Source of the DNA: Variovorax sp. 770b2
Lineage (GTDB): Bacteria; Pseudomonadota; Gammaproteobacteria; Burkholderiales; Burkholderiaceae_C
Assembly: GCF_900115685.1 (NCBI RefSeq)
Contig: NZ_FOXJ01000005.1
Location: 379,594 to 443,593 of the forward strand
DNA: 64,000 nt
Reading direction: 5' to 3'
Part shown: positions 24,739 through 34,315 of the stretch, in pieces
Numbering within the stretch: position 1 is the stretch's first letter
Layout of the letters: the number at the start of each line of letters is the position of its first letter
Position numbers and translations under genes: made by a program
Notes under the pieces: generated by a model
Databases searched by the model: none
The model's input: only the letters and a program-made list of their open reading frames with translations
What the model was told of the DNA's origin: nothing

Positions 24739-27699
24739 ATGACTGAATGTGTTGTGTCCACGCGTGCGATCGGCGGCGCGATGGCGGCGATGGTTCTGGC
24801 GCTCGGCCTGGCGGGGTGCGGGGGTGGTGGGGGCGGAGGCGGGAGCGGGTTCTTTCCGCTGCCAGGTGGTGGAGGTGACAGCGGTGGCGGCGATCCCGTT
24901 GCGCCTGTCGTGCCGACCGATCCTGTCGCTCCGGTCGATGCGACGAATCTCTATGTCTCTCCCACGGGCAGCGACCAGAACCCCGGCACGCAGGCCAGGC
25001 CCTTCGCCACGCTGAAGCAGGCCGTGGCGAAGGCCACCGCCGATGCGCAGGCCGGCGCCGGCAGCGTGCCGCCCGCGGGCCGGACGATCTTTCTCGACCA
25101 GGGCACGCACTACCTGGCATCGACCATCGTGCTCGGCCCGGCGCTGTCGGGCGCGCCCGGCAAGCCCTTCACGATCGCCGCGGTGCCCGGCACGCAGCCC
25201 GTGCTCAGCGGCGCGCGAAGGCTCGATGCGCTGCAATGGTCGATGACCGGCAACGGCGTCTGGACCGCCGCCACGGACGGCACCGATTTCGACGACCTGT
25301 ACATCGATGGCGAGCGCCAGGTGCGTGCGCGCTATCCCAACTTCCAGCCACGCAGCGAATCGGGCGAGAGGATCTTCTTCAACGGCAGCGGCAAGGCGAC
25401 GGACCCGGCGCGCGTGGCGACCTGGAAGAACCCCCAGGGCGGCTATGCGCACGTGATGCTGAATGCCGAGTGGGGCGACATCCACTACCAGATCAAGGGC
25501 AAGAAGCCCGGCAACACGCTCGAGCTGAGCGAAGGCACGGGCAACAACCGCATGGAGCAGGGCCCGAACTGGAGCGTCAGCTTCGTCGAGAACATCTTCG
25601 AGGAGCTCGATGTGCCGCAGGAGTGGTTCCATGACGTGGCGGGCAAGAAGCTCTACTTCATTCCGAAGACGGGCAGCGATCCGCGGACCGCACGCATCGA
25701 GGTGAGCGGCGGCGCCGACAAGGGCCTTGTCGAGCAGTTGATCGTGCTGAAGGGATCGGAGGCGACGCCGGTCCACGACGTGGCCATCAAGGGCCTCGTG
25801 CTCACGCAGACCGGCACCACCTTCATGAAGACCACCGAGCCGCTGCTGCGCAGCGACTGGAAGGTCTTCCGGGGCGGCGCCGTCTACATCGAAGGCGCCG
25901 AAGACGTGGAGATCGCCGGCAACGACATGCATGCGCTGGGCGGCAACGCAGTGTTCGTGAGCGGCTACAACCGCCGCGTCGCGGTGCGCGGCAACGAGAT
26001 CCAGGACGTCGGTGCGAGCGGCATTCTTTTCGTCGGCTTGCCCGAGGCGGTGCGCTCGCCCGGCTTTCATTACGCGGCCAGGACCAGCTACGCCGAGATG
26101 GACAAGACGCCCGGGCCGAAGACCAATGCCTACCCGTCGCAGTCCATCGCCGAGAACAACCTCATCCATGACATCGGCTTCAGGGAGAAGCAGGCCACCG
26201 GCGTGGAAATCTCGATGGCCTCGGAGATCACGGTGCGCAGCAACAGCATCTACGGCACGCCGCGCGCGGGCATCAACATCGGCGACGGCACCTGGGGCGG
26301 CCATGTGCTGGAGTTCAACGACGTGTTCGACACGGTGCTGGAAACCGGCGACCACGGCGCCTTCAACTCGTGGGGCCGCGACCGGTACTGGGGGCAGCTC
26401 CCGCCGGGCAATTCGGGCAACGCGAACGCCGACCTCACCGCGCACCCGGAGATGCCGTTCCTGGATGCGATGAAGCCCACCGCGATCCGCAACAACCGCT
26501 TTCGCTGCGACCACGGATGGGACATCGACCTGGACGACGGCTCGACCAACTACGTGATCGAGAACAACGTGCTGCTCAAGGGCGGGCTGAAGAACCGCGA
26601 AGGCTTCAAGCGCATCAACCGCAACAACGTCCTGGTGAACAACACTTTCCATCCGCACGTGTGGTTCGCCAACAGCCTGGACCGCTTCGAGAAGAACATC
26701 GTGATGGGGGCCTACCAGCCGATCGGCGTAGGCAGCGGCAACAACGGCGAACTCGTCGACAACAACCTGCTGCCGACCACCGCCGCGCTGAAGGCCGCGC
26801 AGGCCATCGGCTGGGATGCCAACTCGAAGGTCTCGGGCGATCCGATGTTTGCCGACGGCGAGAAAGGCGACTTCACGGTCGCGGCCAACTCGCCGGCCCT
26901 GGGCGTCGGATTCCAGAACATCGCGATGGACAAGTTCGGCGTGCAGGACCCGCGCTTGAAGCCCAGGGCGAAGAAACCGGTCTTCGATCCGCTGAACGTC
27001 CAGGTGGTGGTGCTGGAGACGCCGTCGGACTTTCTCGGAGCGCAGGTCAAGTCGGTGGAAACGGAGGGCGAGCGCTCCGCGGCGGGCCTGCCCAGCGTGG
27101 CGGGTGTGCTGGTGCAGTCCGTGTCGGCGGGCTCGGACGCGGCGACCAGCGGCGTGCTCGCCAACGATGTCTTCCTGCAGGCCACGGTGGCCGGCCAGGT
27201 GAAGGACATCGTGGACAGCAACGACCTGAACGCCGCCCTCGGCGCGGAGGCTGCGAACGGCAAGCTGCACGTGAAGGTCCAGCGCAACAACGTGACGACG
27301 GAGTTCGACCTGGTCTTTCCATCGCTGGCCGTGCACAACGACGACTGGTCGGGCATCGCCGTCAGCGGCAGCTGGGGGCGTTCCACCAACCGCAACCCGG
27401 CGTCGGGCGACTTCAATTTCGATGTGCGCTACACCCAGGCGAACGGCGATGAAATGACCGTCGCCTTCACCGGGACCGGCGTGCGCGTGCTGGCGCCGGT
27501 CGATACGGCGGCGGTGCAGTTCGCCGCCTCGCTCGATGGCGCCACCGCACAGAACATCACCATTCCGGCCGTCGCGGTGTACAAGGGCCAGAGAACGGTC
27601 TACAGCGCGGCGGGCCTCACCGCGGGCCCGCATACCTTGGTACTCAAGAAGGTGGCGGGTGCCTACCTGCAGATCGATCGCGTCGATGTGACGCAGTAA
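24739..27699 (+). CDS. right-handed beta-helix lipoprotein with PDZ-like and C-terminal beta-sandwich domains
   Basis: 986 residues. Lipobox LALGLAGC is followed by eight glycines and SGFFPLP. The N-terminal part (LYVSPTGSDQNPGTQARPF) is the usual start of extracellular beta-helix polysaccharide-active proteins; parallel beta-helix repeats span about 65-740 with NNLIHDIG, NNRF, NNVLLKG-type rungs. A PDZ-like module (about 765-865, GVLVQSVSAGSDAATSGVLA) and a C-terminal carbohydrate-module-like sandwich (about 870-986, WSGIAVSGSWGRS ... TAGPHTLVLKKV) follow. I infer a surface glycan lyase or glycosidase feeding the fucose pathway; no catalytic residues are certain. The next gene starts 4 bp downstream. 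Confidence 0.78.
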   Translation: MTECVVSTRAIGGAMAAMVLALGLAGCGGGGGGGGSGFFPLPGGGGDSGGGDPVAPVVPTDPVAPVDATNLYVSPTGSDQNPGTQARPFATLKQAVAKATADAQAGAGSVPPAGRTIFLDQGTHYLASTIVLGPALSGAPGKPFTIAAVPGTQPVLSGARRLDALQWSMTGNGVWTAATDGTDFDDLYIDGERQVRARYPNFQPRSESGERIFFNGSGKATDPARVATWKNPQGGYAHVMLNAEWGDIHYQIKGKKPGNTLELSEGTGNNRMEQGPNWSVSFVENIFEELDVPQEWFHDVAGKKLYFIPKTGSDPRTARIEVSGGADKGLVEQLIVLKGSEATPVHDVAIKGLVLTQTGTTFMKTTEPLLRSDWKVFRGGAVYIEGAEDVEIAGNDMHALGGNAVFVSGYNRRVAVRGNEIQDVGASGILFVGLPEAVRSPGFHYAARTSYAEMDKTPGPKTNAYPSQSIAENNLIHDIGFREKQATGVEISMASEITVRSNSIYGTPRAGINIGDGTWGGHVLEFNDVFDTVLETGDHGAFNSWGRDRYWGQLPPGNSGNANADLTAHPEMPFLDAMKPTAIRNNRFRCDHGWDIDLDDGSTNYVIENNVLLKGGLKNREGFKRINRNNVLVNNTFHPHVWFANSLDRFEKNIVMGAYQPIGVGSGNNGELVDNNLLPTTAALKAAQAIGWDANSKVSGDPMFADGEKGDFTVAANSPALGVGFQNIAMDKFGVQDPRLKPRAKKPVFDPLNVQVVVLETPSDFLGAQVKSVETEGERSAAGLPSVAGVLVQSVSAGSDAATSGVLANDVFLQATVAGQVKDIVDSNDLNAALGAEAANGKLHVKVQRNNVTTEFDLVFPSLAVHNDDWSGIAVSGSWGRSTNRNPASGDFNFDVRYTQANGDEMTVAFTGTGVRVLAPVDTAAVQFAASLDGATAQNITIPAVAVYKGQRTVYSAAGLTAGPHTLVLKKVAGAYLQIDRVDVTQ

Positions 27700-27703
27700 G
27701 CCG

Positions 27704-28465
27704 ATGACTTCCACAAGACTCCAGAACAAGACGATCCTGGTCACCGCGGCCGCGCAGGGCATCGGCCTTGCCACCGCGTTGGCCTGCGCGAGCGAAGGCG
27801 CGCAGGTGATCGCGACCGACATCAACGCCGCGCTTCTGGACAAGCTGGCGCATGCGTCGCCCGGCATCCGCACGGCGGTGCTGGATGTGCGCAGCGCGGA
27901 TGCCATTGCCGCACTGGCGGCCGGATTGCCCGCGCTGGATGGGCTCTTCAACTGCGCGGGCTACGTGCACCACGGCAGCGTGCTCGATTGCGACGAGGCC
28001 GCATGGGACTTCAGCTTCGACCTCAACGTCAAGAGCATGTACCGCATGGTGCGCGCCTTCCTGCCGGGCATGCTCGACAAGGCGGCGCAGGAAGGCGGCG
28101 GCGCATCGATCGTCAACATGGCGTCGATGGCTTCGTCGGTCAAGGGATTCCAGAACCGCTTTGCCTATGGCGCCTCCAAGGCCGCGGTGATCGGCATGAC
28201 CAAGGCCCTGGCGGCAGACCACGTGCGGCAAGGCCTGCGCTGCAATGCGCTGTGCCCCGGCACGGTGGACACGCCCTCGCTGCGCGAGCGCATCGCCGCC
28301 GCGCCCGACCCGGTGCAGGCCGAGCGCGACTTCATTGCGCGACAGCCCATGGGCCGCCTCGCGGTGGCGGAGGACATCGCGCCGCAGGTGGTGTACCTGA
28401 TGAGCGACGAGTCGCGCTTCGTCACGGGCCAGGTGGTGCTGGTCGATGGCGGCGTTACCATCTGA
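27704..28465 (+). CDS. SDR oxidoreductase, probable 2-keto-3-deoxy-L-fuconate dehydrogenase
   Basis: 253 residues, classical short-chain dehydrogenase: cofactor loop VTAAAQGIGLA (about 13-23), NCAG, catalytic Ser in NMASMASS, and YGASK with Tyr/Lys. The stretch FAYGASKAAVIGMTKALAAD and NALCPGTVDTPSL matches the BDH2-like group that includes 2-keto-3-deoxy-L-fuconate dehydrogenases. The predicted reaction is NAD-dependent oxidation of 2-keto-3-deoxy-L-fuconate to the 2,4-diketo acid. It lies between the beta-helix lipoprotein and the fuconolactonase-like gene in a run of eight same-strand genes. Assignment rests largely on this context. Confidence 0.8.
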   Translation: MTSTRLQNKTILVTAAAQGIGLATALACASEGAQVIATDINAALLDKLAHASPGIRTAVLDVRSADAIAALAAGLPALDGLFNCAGYVHHGSVLDCDEAAWDFSFDLNVKSMYRMVRAFLPGMLDKAAQEGGGASIVNMASMASSVKGFQNRFAYGASKAAVIGMTKALAADHVRQGLRCNALCPGTVDTPSLRERIAAAPDPVQAERDFIARQPMGRLAVAEDIAPQVVYLMSDESRFVTGQVVLVDGGVTI

Positions 28466-28490
28466 CGAGAGACGAAGGGTGCCAAGCAGC

Positions 28491-29372
28491 ATGACACAGC
28501 GCATCGACTCGCATCAGCATTTCTGGCGACCCACGCGCGGCGACTACGCGTGGCTGCGCGCCGATGTGCCCGCGCTGGCGCCGCTCGTGCGCAACTTCCT
28601 TCCCGAGCATCTCGCACCCCTGCTGCAGGCGCACGGCGTGGCGCGGACGGTGCTGGTGCAGGCGGCCGAATCGGAAGCAGAGACCGACTTCATGCTCGAG
28701 CTGGCCACGGCGCACGATGCGATCGGCGGCGTGGTCGGCTGGGTCGACCTGAGCAGCCGCGATGCCGCGGCCTCGCTGGAACGCATGGCACGACACCCCA
28801 AGTTCAAGGGCGTGCGGCCGATGCTGCAGGACCTGCCCGATGACGACTGGATCGCACGCAAGCCGCATCCCGAGGCGATCCGCACGATGGTGCGGCTGGG
28901 CCTGCGCTTGGATGCATTGGTGAAGCCGCGCCATCTGCCATCGCTGCTTCGATTCGTGAACGCGTGGCCCCAACTGCCCGTGGTGATCGACCATGCAGCG
29001 AAGCCCGAGGTGGGCGACGCAGAAGACGGCGAGGCCTTCGCCGCCTGGCGCCGGCACATGACGGAGCTGGCCGCGCTGCCCCAGGTCTGCTGCAAGTTCT
29101 CGGGCCTCTGGACCGAGGCGCCGGCCGCGATGCGTGGCGACGCCGATGCGCTGGTGCGCGCCATCCGCCCGGTCTGGGGCGTGCTGCTGCGCTGCTTCGG
29201 CCCCGGCCGCCTGATGTGGGGCAGCGACTGGCCGGTGCTCACGCTGGCCGGCGACTACGCGGGCTGGATCGCGGCGAGCGAAGCGCTCATCGGCAGCCTG
29301 CCGCCGCACGGGCAGGAGCAGGTCTGGCACCGCACCGCGCAGCATTTCTACGGCATCCCATCGACGAACTGA
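28491..29372 (+). CDS. amidohydrolase family protein, probable L-fuconolactonase
   Basis: 293 residues of the amidohydrolase-2 (TIM-barrel) family. It starts RIDSHQHFWRPTRGDYAWL with the metal-ligand HxH pair, continues VIDHAAKP and ends with LMWGSDWPVL, the usual Asp position. COG3618-type members hydrolyse sugar lactones. The start is the ATG at 28491, 25 bp after the SDR. Predicted reaction: L-fucono-1,5-lactone to L-fuconate, the second step of oxidative L-fucose catabolism. Neighbouring fuconate dehydratase and fucose dehydrogenase genes support this. Specificity for a related lactone (D-arabinonolactone or L-galactonolactone) remains possible. Confidence 0.82.
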   Translation: MTQRIDSHQHFWRPTRGDYAWLRADVPALAPLVRNFLPEHLAPLLQAHGVARTVLVQAAESEAETDFMLELATAHDAIGGVVGWVDLSSRDAAASLERMARHPKFKGVRPMLQDLPDDDWIARKPHPEAIRTMVRLGLRLDALVKPRHLPSLLRFVNAWPQLPVVIDHAAKPEVGDAEDGEAFAAWRRHMTELAALPQVCCKFSGLWTEAPAAMRGDADALVRAIRPVWGVLLRCFGPGRLMWGSDWPVLTLAGDYAGWIAASEALIGSLPPHGQEQVWHRTAQHFYGIPSTN

Positions 29373-29387
29373 ACAACGCGCCATCTC

Positions 29388-30899
29388 ATGCAACCCATCG
29401 TCACCATCCGCGACCTCTGCAAGTCCTTTGCCGGCGTGCGCGCCCTGGACAAGGCGCAGTTCGACCTGCTGCCCGGCGAGGTGCATGCGCTCATGGGCGA
29501 GAACGGCGCGGGCAAGTCCACGCTCATGAAGGTGCTCGCCGGCGTCTACAGCAAGGACTCGGGCGAGGTGTCGATCGACGGCCAGCCCGTGGACATCGCG
29601 AGCCCGCGCGCCGCGCAGGCACTGGGCATCGGGATCATCCATCAGGAGCTGAACCTGATGAACCACCTGAGCGCCGCGCAGAACATCTTCATCGGCCGCG
29701 AGCCGCGCGGGCGCCTGGGCCTGTTCATCGACGAGGAGGCGATGCGCACCGAGGCCGAGCGCATCTTCGCGCGCATGAACCTGCGGCTGGACCCGCACAC
29801 GCCAGTGGGCGAACTCACGGTGGCCAAGCAGCAGATGGTGGAGATCGCGAAGGCGCTCTCGTTCGATTCGCGCGTGCTCATCATGGACGAGCCCACCGCC
29901 GCGCTCAACAACGAGGAGGTGGCCGACCTGTTCCGCATCATCGGCCAGCTGAAGTCGCAGGGCGTGGCCATCGTCTACATCTCCCACAAGATGGACGAGT
30001 TGAAGCGCATCGCCGACCGCGTGACGGTCATGCGCGACGGCCAGTACATCGCCACCGTGTCGATGGCCGCGACGCCGATGGACACGCTCATCGCCATGAT
30101 GGTGGGCCGCCAGCTCACCGAGGTGGAGAACGATTTTCCCGACACCTCGGGCAACGAGATCGTGCTGGAGGCCCGCGGCATCACGCGCGGCGCGATGGTG
30201 CGCGATGCGAGCTTCGTCTTGCGCAAAGGCGAGATCCTGGGCTTCGCGGGGCTCATGGGCGCGGGCCGCACGGAGCTCGCGCGCGCGGTGTTCGGCGCGG
30301 ACCCCATCGACGCGGGCGAGGTCTTCGTGCGCGGCAGGAAGGTGTCGATCCGGTCGCCCGAGGACGCGGTGTCGCACGGCATCGGCTACCTCTCCGAAGA
30401 CCGCAAGCACTTCGGCCTGGCGACCGGCATGGACGTGGAGACCAACATCGCGCTGCCGAGCATGAAGAAGTTCCTGTCGATGGGCGTCTTCATCGACCAG
30501 GCGGCCATCGAGGCGGCGGGCGAGCGCTATGTGAAGCAGCTCAACATCAAGACGCCCTCGGTGCGCCAGCAGGTGCGACTGCTCTCGGGCGGAAACCAGC
30601 AGAAGATCGTGATCGCCAAGTGGCTGCTGCGCGACTGCAGCGTGCTCTTCTTCGACGAGCCCACGCGCGGCATCGACGTGGGCGCCAAGGCCGAGATCTA
30701 TCGCCTCCTGAACGAGCTGGCGGCCCAGGGCAAGGCCATCGTGATCATCTCTTCGGAGCTGCCCGAGATATTGCGCGTGAGCCACCGCGTGCTGGTGATG
30801 TGCGAAGGCCGCATCACCGGCGAACTCGCGGGGCGCGAAGCCTCGCAGGAAAAGATCATGCAGCTCGCCACCCGGCGCGAAGCTGCAGCCACCGCATGA
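29388..30899 (+). CDS. sugar ABC transporter ATP-binding protein (RbsA/MglA type, two ATPase domains)
   Basis: 503 residues. Two tandem ABC domains typify carbohydrate CUT2 transporters. The first has Walker A GENGAGKST and Walker B VLIMDEPTAAL. The second has a degenerate nucleotide loop (FAGLMGAGRTELA) and signature LLSGGNQQKIVIAKWLL with VLFFDEPTRGIDVG. It energises sugar import with the RbsC-like permease, whose ATG overlaps its stop as ATGA (30896-30899). By context the cargo should be L-fucose. Confidence 0.92.
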   Translation: MQPIVTIRDLCKSFAGVRALDKAQFDLLPGEVHALMGENGAGKSTLMKVLAGVYSKDSGEVSIDGQPVDIASPRAAQALGIGIIHQELNLMNHLSAAQNIFIGREPRGRLGLFIDEEAMRTEAERIFARMNLRLDPHTPVGELTVAKQQMVEIAKALSFDSRVLIMDEPTAALNNEEVADLFRIIGQLKSQGVAIVYISHKMDELKRIADRVTVMRDGQYIATVSMAATPMDTLIAMMVGRQLTEVENDFPDTSGNEIVLEARGITRGAMVRDASFVLRKGEILGFAGLMGAGRTELARAVFGADPIDAGEVFVRGRKVSIRSPEDAVSHGIGYLSEDRKHFGLATGMDVETNIALPSMKKFLSMGVFIDQAAIEAAGERYVKQLNIKTPSVRQQVRLLSGGNQQKIVIAKWLLRDCSVLFFDEPTRGIDVGAKAEIYRLLNELAAQGKAIVIISSELPEILRVSHRVLVMCEGRITGELAGREASQEKIMQLATRREAAATA

Positions 30900-31975
30900 C
30901 GACTGGAGACAACCCCTTGACGACCCCCACCGCTACCACCGCCGCCGCCAGCACCAGCACCAGCACCAGCACCATGGATGCGCCCGGCTTCTCGCTGAAG
31001 GCGCGGCTCTTTCGGCCCGCGACGCGCCAGAAGCTCCTGGCCTTCGCCAGCCTCATCGCGCTGATGGTGTTCTTCAGCTTCGCGTCGCCGCAGTTTTTGC
31101 AGACCGACAACCTCGTGAGCATCCTGCAGTCGACCGCGGTGAACGGCGTGCTGGCCATTGCCTGCACCTTCGTCATCATCACCGCGGGCATCGACCTGTC
31201 GGTGGGCACGCTCATGACCTTCTGCGCCGTCATGGCCGGCGTGGTGCTCACCTACATGGGCATGCCGCTCGCGCTGGGCATCGCGGCGGCGATCTTCTTC
31301 GGTGCGCTGGCCGGGTTCGTCTCGGGCGTTTTGATCGCCAAGCTCAAGATACCGCCCTTCATCGCGACGCTCGGAATGATGATGCTGCTCAAGGGCCTGT
31401 CGCTCGTGATCTCGGGCACCAAGCCGATCTACTTCAACGACACGCCGGACTTTCCGGCGATCTCGCAGGACTCGCTGATCGGCTATTTCATTCCGTCGCT
31501 GCCGATTCCGAATGCGGTGCTGATCCTGTTCGTGGTGGCGATTGCCGCGAGCATCCTGCTCAACAAGACGATCTTCGGCCGCTACACCTTCGCGCTCGGC
31601 AGCAACGAGGAGGCGGTGCGGCTCTCGGGCGTGAACACCGACTTCTGGAAGGTCCTGGTCTACACGGTGAGCGGGGGCATCTGCGGCATCGCGGGCCTCT
31701 TGATCGCCTCGCGCCTGAACTCCGCGCAGCCGGCGCTCGGGCAGGGCTACGAGCTCGATGCGATCGCCGCGGTGGTCATCGGCGGCACGTCGCTCAGCGG
31801 CGGCACCGGCACCATCGTCGGCACGATCATCGGTGCCTTCATCATGAGCGTGCTGACCAACGGCCTGCGCATTCTTTCGGTCGCACAGGAGTGGCAGACC
31901 GTGATCACGGGCGTGATCATCATCCTGGCCGTGTACGCGGACATCCTGCGCCGCCGCAGCAGCAACAAGCACTGA
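30896..31975 (+). CDS. sugar ABC transporter permease (RbsC type)
   Basis: 359 residues from an ATG overlapping the previous stop. An alternative TTG start at 30917 has GGAG eight bases upstream and would remove seven residues. After a low-complexity AST-repeat leader, about ten hydrophobic segments follow, with CUT2 permease motifs TAGIDLSVGTLM, LKIPPFIATLGMM, GGICGIAGLL and VIGGTSLSGGTGT. It forms the membrane channel of the probable L-fucose importer. The leader is encoded by a short AGCACC tandem repeat (about 30950-30973), a likely hotspot for slippage. Confidence 0.92.
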   Translation: MTTGDNPLTTPTATTAAASTSTSTSTMDAPGFSLKARLFRPATRQKLLAFASLIALMVFFSFASPQFLQTDNLVSILQSTAVNGVLAIACTFVIITAGIDLSVGTLMTFCAVMAGVVLTYMGMPLALGIAAAIFFGALAGFVSGVLIAKLKIPPFIATLGMMMLLKGLSLVISGTKPIYFNDTPDFPAISQDSLIGYFIPSLPIPNAVLILFVVAIAASILLNKTIFGRYTFALGSNEEAVRLSGVNTDFWKVLVYTVSGGICGIAGLLIASRLNSAQPALGQGYELDAIAAVVIGGTSLSGGTGTIVGTIIGAFIMSVLTNGLRILSVAQEWQTVITGVIIILAVYADILRRRSSNKH

Positions 31976-32015
31976 CCCGCCCCCATTCATTTCTACAACC
32001 ACAGGAGACCTTTGC

Positions 32016-32969
32016 ATGATTCAACGAAGAGCAGTCACCACCGCGATCGGCGCAGCCCTCATCGGCCTGTCGGGTTTTGCACAAGCACAGCAGGCGCAGG
32101 AGATCTACATCCCGCTCGTCTCCAAGGGCTTCCAGCACCAGTTCTGGCAGGCCGTGAAGTCCGGCGCCGAGCAGGCCGCGAAGGACCTGAAGGTCAAGGT
32201 GAGCTTCGAGGGGCCCGAGTCGGAGTCGATGGTCGACAAGCAGATCGACATGCTCTCGGCCGCGCTCGCGAAGAAGCCGCAGGCCATCGGCTTCGCGGCA
32301 CTTGATAGCCAAGCCGCCATTCCGCTCCTGAAGAAGGCGCAGGCCGCGAAGATTCCCGTGGTGGCGTTCGATTCGGGCGTGGACAGCGACATTCCCGTGA
32401 CCACCACCACGACCGACAACAAGGCGGCCGCTGCGCTCGCCGCCGACAAGATGGCCGAGCTGATCGGCAAGTCGGGCGAGGTCGCGCTCGTGGTGCACGA
32501 CCAGACCAGCCGCACCGGCGTGGACCGGCGCGACGGGTTCGTCAACCGCATCAAGTCGACCTACCCGAACATCAAGATCGTGAGCGTGCAGTACGGCGGT
32601 GGCGACCAGCTGAAATCGACCGAGATCACCAAGTCGATATTGCAGGCCTCGCCGAACCTGAAGGGCATCTTCGGCGCCAACGAGGGCTCGGCCATCGGCG
32701 TGGTCAATGGCGTGAAGGAGATGAAGCGCAACGGCAAGGTCGTGGTCATCGGCTACGACTCGGGCAAGCAGCAGAAGAACGCGATCATCGACGGCAGCAT
32801 GGCCGGCGCGATCACGCAGAACCCGGTGGGCATGGGCTACAAGACCGTGGAGATGGCGGTGAAGGCGATCAAGGGCGAGAAGCTGCCCAAGGTCGTGGAC
32901 ACGGGCTTCTTCTGGTACGACAAGTCGAACATCGCGGACCCCAAGATCGCGGCCGTTCTGTACGACTGA
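32016..32969 (+). CDS. sugar ABC transporter substrate-binding protein (RbsB type)
   Basis: 317 residues. The ATG at 32016 follows CACAGGAGACC. The signal peptide IQRRAVTTAIGAALIGLSGFAQA is clear, and the mature protein is a periplasmic-binding type 1 fold (YIPLVSKGFQHQFWQAVKSG, VVAFDSGVDSDIPVT, GAITQNPVGMGYKTVEMAV). It is the sugar receptor of the CUT2 importer encoded upstream. Context suggests L-fucose or a close 6-deoxy sugar. The following 36 bp to the dehydratase gene are a CT-rich simple sequence. Confidence 0.92.
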   Translation: MIQRRAVTTAIGAALIGLSGFAQAQQAQEIYIPLVSKGFQHQFWQAVKSGAEQAAKDLKVKVSFEGPESESMVDKQIDMLSAALAKKPQAIGFAALDSQAAIPLLKKAQAAKIPVVAFDSGVDSDIPVTTTTTDNKAAAALAADKMAELIGKSGEVALVVHDQTSRTGVDRRDGFVNRIKSTYPNIKIVSVQYGGGDQLKSTEITKSILQASPNLKGIFGANEGSAIGVVNGVKEMKRNGKVVVIGYDSGKQQKNAIIDGSMAGAITQNPVGMGYKTVEMAVKAIKGEKLPKVVDTGFFWYDKSNIADPKIAAVLYD

Positions 32970-33005
32970 TCCCTCTCTCTCTGTCTCTCTTCGAAGACCC
33001 CGTTC

Positions 33006-34286
33006 ATGACCATCGTTCGATCCATGCGCGTACTGGACGTGCGCTTTCCCACTTCGCAGCAGCTCGACGGCTCCGACGCGATGAACCCCGACCCGGACTA
33101 CTCCGCGGCGTATGTCGTGCTGGAGACCGACCAGCCGGGGCTCGAGGGCCACGGCCTGACCTTCACGATCGGCCGCGGCAACGAGATCTGCTGCGCGGCC
33201 ATCGAGGCGATGCGCCACCTGGTCGTCGGGCTCGACCTGCAGTGGGTGGCCCAGGACATGGGCCGCTTCTGGCGGCACATCACCTCCGACAGCCAGCTGC
33301 GCTGGATCGGCCCCGACAAGGGCGCGATTCACCTGGCGACCGGCGCGGTGGTCAATGCGATGTGGGACCTGTGGGCCAAGTCCGAAGGCAAGCCGGTGTG
33401 GCAGCTGGTGGCGGACATGAGCCCCGAGGAACTGGTGCGCTGCATCGACTTTCGCTATATCACCGACTGCATCACGCCCGAAGAGGCGCTCGCGTTGTTG
33501 CGCGATGCGGCTGTCGGAAAGGAGGACCGCATCGCCACGCTGAAGGCCGAGGGCTACCCCTGCTACACCACGTCGGCGGGATGGCTCGGCTATTCCGACG
33601 AGAAGCTGCGGCGGCTCGCGCAGGAGGCGGTCGATGCGGGGTTCAACCACGTCAAGCTGAAGGTGGGGCGCGACCTGCAGGACGACATCCGCCGGCTGAC
33701 CGTGGCGCGCGAGGTGCTCGGGCCCGACCGGCATCTGATGATCGACGCCAACCAGGTGTGGGAGGTCGACCAGGCCATCGACTGGGTGAAGCAGCTCGCC
33801 TTCGCAAAGCCCTGGTTCATCGAGGAGCCGACGAGCCCGGACGACGTCGAAGGCCACCGCAAGATCCGCGAAGGCATCGCGCCGATGGTGAAAGTGGCCA
33901 CGGGCGAGATGTGCCAGAACCGCATCATGTTCAAGCAGTTCATCATGCGCGGCGCCATCGATGTGGTGCAGATCGATTCGTGCCGGCTCGGCGGGGTGAA
34001 CGAGATTCTTGCGGTGATGCTGATGGCCGCGAAGTACAGGCTGCCCGTGTGTCCGCATGCCGGGGGCGTGGGGCTGTGCGAGTACGTGCAGCACCTGTCG
34101 ATGATCGATTACCTGTGCATCTCGGGCACGCGCGAAGGGCGGGTGATCGAGTACGTGGACCACCTGCACGAGCACTTCGTCGAGCCGTGCGTGGTTCGCG
34201 ATGCGGCGTACATGCCGCCGACGGGGGCGGGCTTCTCGATCACGATGAAGCCGGAGTCGCTGGAGCGCTATCGCTTTCGCGGGTAA
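33006..34286 (+). CDS. L-fuconate dehydratase (enolase superfamily)
   Basis: 426 residues, mandelate-racemase subgroup of the enolase superfamily, very similar in pattern to FucD/ENOSF1: GYPCYTTSAGWLGYSDEKL, the KxK motif HVKLKVG (base lysines), metal ligands in LMIDANQVW, FIEEPTSPDD and KVATGEMCQNR, and catalytic His in CPHAGGVGLCEY. It dehydrates L-fuconate to 2-keto-3-deoxy-L-fuconate. The length and the diagnostic RLGGVNEILAVMLMA and EGRVIEYVDHLHEHF segments make this the most secure assignment in the pathway and anchor the interpretation of its neighbours. Confidence 0.93.
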   Translation: MTIVRSMRVLDVRFPTSQQLDGSDAMNPDPDYSAAYVVLETDQPGLEGHGLTFTIGRGNEICCAAIEAMRHLVVGLDLQWVAQDMGRFWRHITSDSQLRWIGPDKGAIHLATGAVVNAMWDLWAKSEGKPVWQLVADMSPEELVRCIDFRYITDCITPEEALALLRDAAVGKEDRIATLKAEGYPCYTTSAGWLGYSDEKLRRLAQEAVDAGFNHVKLKVGRDLQDDIRRLTVAREVLGPDRHLMIDANQVWEVDQAIDWVKQLAFAKPWFIEEPTSPDDVEGHRKIREGIAPMVKVATGEMCQNRIMFKQFIMRGAIDVVQIDSCRLGGVNEILAVMLMAAKYRLPVCPHAGGVGLCEYVQHLSMIDYLCISGTREGRVIEYVDHLHEHFVEPCVVRDAAYMPPTGAGFSITMKPESLERYRFRG

Positions 34287-34315
34287 ATGAGCAACAAGAA
34301 GGGCGTCGCGCAGTC

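Noticed and set aside
24691..27951. A 1086-codon open frame antisense to the beta-helix lipoprotein
   Set aside because: Composition is dominated by Arg, Ala, His and Val, as expected for the reverse strand of high-GC genes. The sense frame has a signal peptide and clear domains.
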